A DNA stretch of 64,000 nucleotides, from assembly GCF_003254395.2 (NCBI RefSeq), contig NC_037639.1:9476501-9540500 (forward strand). The letters run 5' to 3'. Shown piece after piece: positions 62,301 through 64,000 of the stretch; the stretch's first letter is position 1; the number at the start of each line of letters is the position of its first letter. The notes beneath the pieces were generated by a model. That model was not told the DNA's origin and did not search any database. It saw only the letters and a list, made by a program, of their open reading frames with translations. The translations under genes were made by a program, and so were the position numbers. This DNA comes from Apis mellifera. Lineage: Eukaryota; Arthropoda; Insecta; Hymenoptera; Apidae.

Positions 62301-64000
62301 TATTTAATTTTGATTGATATATCGAAAATTTTTCTTTTTTCTCTCTTCTTTTTTTTTTTGATTTTCTTATGCTGTTTGAAGTTAACGTCCGCTACGTGGA
62401 AATCCTTTCACGATAAAATCAGAGTTCAATGGTCTTCGAGATAAGCGTTGATAATGTTTGATAAAGTATTAAAATACCGTGGAAATACCGCGTATGTATA
62501 CATCGAGATCGAGAAATGTGACGACGGTGGCGTTTATGGTTTTCTCTTTTTATCGCGAGCCACGAATCGGGGCAGCAACAGTTGGAAATTCAACAAACTC
62601 AACGCGCGAACGTTAGCACGCTTGCCCATCACTGATCGCGTTGGATAGCGATGGAAGTTATCGTCGGAGGATCAATCGATATAACATTTGCCACGGTAAA
62701 GTTACGTATATACACTTGTGTACCGAGCACTTTGTCATTATACCTTATACGTGACCGTATGCAAATGAATTGATTAAAATACAGTTATTCCATGCACTTC
62801 TTCCTCCTATCACTTATATTATTCCAAGTTCTTGTTTTTTTTTTTTCTTTTTCCCCCTCGTATCTTTTCATACCTCGGGAATGTTGTAAACGAAAGAAAG
62901 AAAAAAAAAAAATATCATTTGATTTTACCGCATAGTTTTCCGCATAAAAAATGCTACGCGCATTGTGCAATTCTACGAGTTGCAAAGACCACGTTTTCTC
63001 GAGTCATTAGTTTTTTTCCTTTTTTTTTTCCCCCTCCTCCACCCCCCCCCCGTCTTCCTCTATTCGTGCAAGATAGAATTAATGTAGAATTAATGCAGAT
63101 CTTACAACTACGTGATACGATCGCCTGACGAGCTTCTTCTTCTTCTTCTTCCTGATTCTTCTGATTTTAACGAGCACGTTTTCTAATTCTTTGTGTACAT
63201 AACATAAACTATATAATTCAAAGTGAATTATAGAACTATAGTAACAATTTATTTAATCTGGAACATGTAATAATGATAATTTGTGTACACAAATCATATC
63301 TACATTGATTGAATAGAGATCGCGTATACGGGTCGAAATATAACATTTTATATCGATTAATCCTGTAAATTCCTTAAATCGTGCGCTGGACCTATAATAA
63401 TCGGGATCGGTCTAAACGCGCAATCATCGAAAATTATCGGGGCCATTCGTGGCCGTTGGCACACGAACACTTATCGAAGATTACGTCACGTTTATCCCCG
63501 TTTATCCGGAGTAATTAATTAATTGAACTTCATTGGGCCGAATGGAAGAGGTGGCGCGCAGGAAAGGTCGAGGCCCGCATGAGAAAAAATACCGTTTTGG
63601 ACGGTGGTTACCTTTTAAGGAAACGATCTTCCCGAATCTCTCAGGATTTTCCATCCAGAGAAGATCTAAAAAGGAAGATCCAGAAAGGAAGAGAACGAAG
63701 AGGAGGAGGAGGAAGAAGTATTAATCGGTATACCTGCATCGCCCACTCGCGCAGCCAAGAGAAACGCGATACCTTGACGCCAGATTGTCGTACCTTTTTC
63801 CACGGAAAAAAAAGAAGGTTTCGTGATTTCAGCTGTTATATCAAGGCTTAGACACGTTCTGGAATTTTTTCCCTTTCTTTTCTATACCTAGAACGCCCTC
63901 GATCTATCTTTCTCATCGATGCTCCCAATATTTTCTTCGACCAGTTTCGCTAAACGGAATATATTCGTAGATAAGAGATACCAGATCGAGTAGATCTATG
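59353..64000 (+). other. Probable first intron of the signal-peptide gene (continues off window)
   Basis: CpG-rich, moderate-GC DNA similar to the DYRK2 intron, with T, C and GAA/TTC runs. A GC island at about 61620-62010 contains two overlapping minus-strand frames of 133 and 150 codons that are Pro/Ser/Arg-rich and lack motifs. No exon with homology was recognised. A second, unrecognised gene here cannot be excluded. Confidence 0.4.

Noticed and set aside
1..64000. Transposase genes, CRISPR arrays, rRNA, tRNA and horizontally acquired genes
   Set aside because: None was recognised by motif or structure; AT/CT microsatellites and the two tandem arrays account for the obvious repeats.

Overview
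The window looks like nuclear DNA from a bee or a close hymenopteran relative. Genes have introns with GT/AG borders. The sequence is AT-rich but dense in CpG. Base composition shifts abruptly, from a moderate-GC, CpG-rich block (about 1-26.8 kb) to very AT-rich DNA (about 26.8-58.8 kb) and back again (about 58.9-64 kb). An LC3-type Atg8 gene is present. The species assignment is inference from composition and protein similarity; no database search was possible.

Layout. (1) 1-23.7 kb, minus strand: a DYRK2-class protein kinase. Two coding exons (22515-23705 and 1-552) join in phase across an intron of about 22 kb, and the gene continues off the left edge. The intron holds two local tandem-repeat arrays (8853-9507 and 12818-14343), a cluster of NK-2-like homeodomain sites (12428-12492), a CTCTC/GAGAG cluster, and three short plus-strand exon-like islands. 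(2) 23.7-27.2 kb: upstream region of the kinase, with a perfect CRE and microsatellites. (3) 27222-27976, plus: LC3-like Atg8 protein, three exons. (4) 31.4-37.1 kb, plus: nuclear receptor of the NR2C/Hr78 type, eight coding exons, with candidate 5' exons upstream. Its N-terminus is built from three related phase-0 exons. (5) 39.5-48.0 kb, plus: MAPKAPK2-type kinase, eight coding exons. (6) 51435-53324, minus: EDC3, mRNA decapping enhancer, five exons. (7) 55588-56973, minus: MIS12 kinetochore protein, four exons. (8) 59301-59352, plus: first coding exon (signal peptide) of a secreted or membrane protein whose remaining exons were not found here.

The genes are mostly conserved single-copy cell-biology genes: stress and growth kinases, autophagy, RNA decay, kinetochore and a nuclear receptor. 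They form no operon-like unit, and I see no mobile element ORF, CRISPR array, rRNA or convincing tRNA. Exon borders were read by eye from splice consensus plus reading-frame continuity. For all five genes whose coding region is complete here (LC3-like, Hr78, MAPKAPK2, EDC3, MIS12) the exon lengths sum to a whole number of codons. The most unusual items are the triplicated Hr78 exon, the tandem arrays and homeodomain-site cluster in the kinase intron, and an in-frame 44-codon extension upstream of the MAPKAPK2 start.
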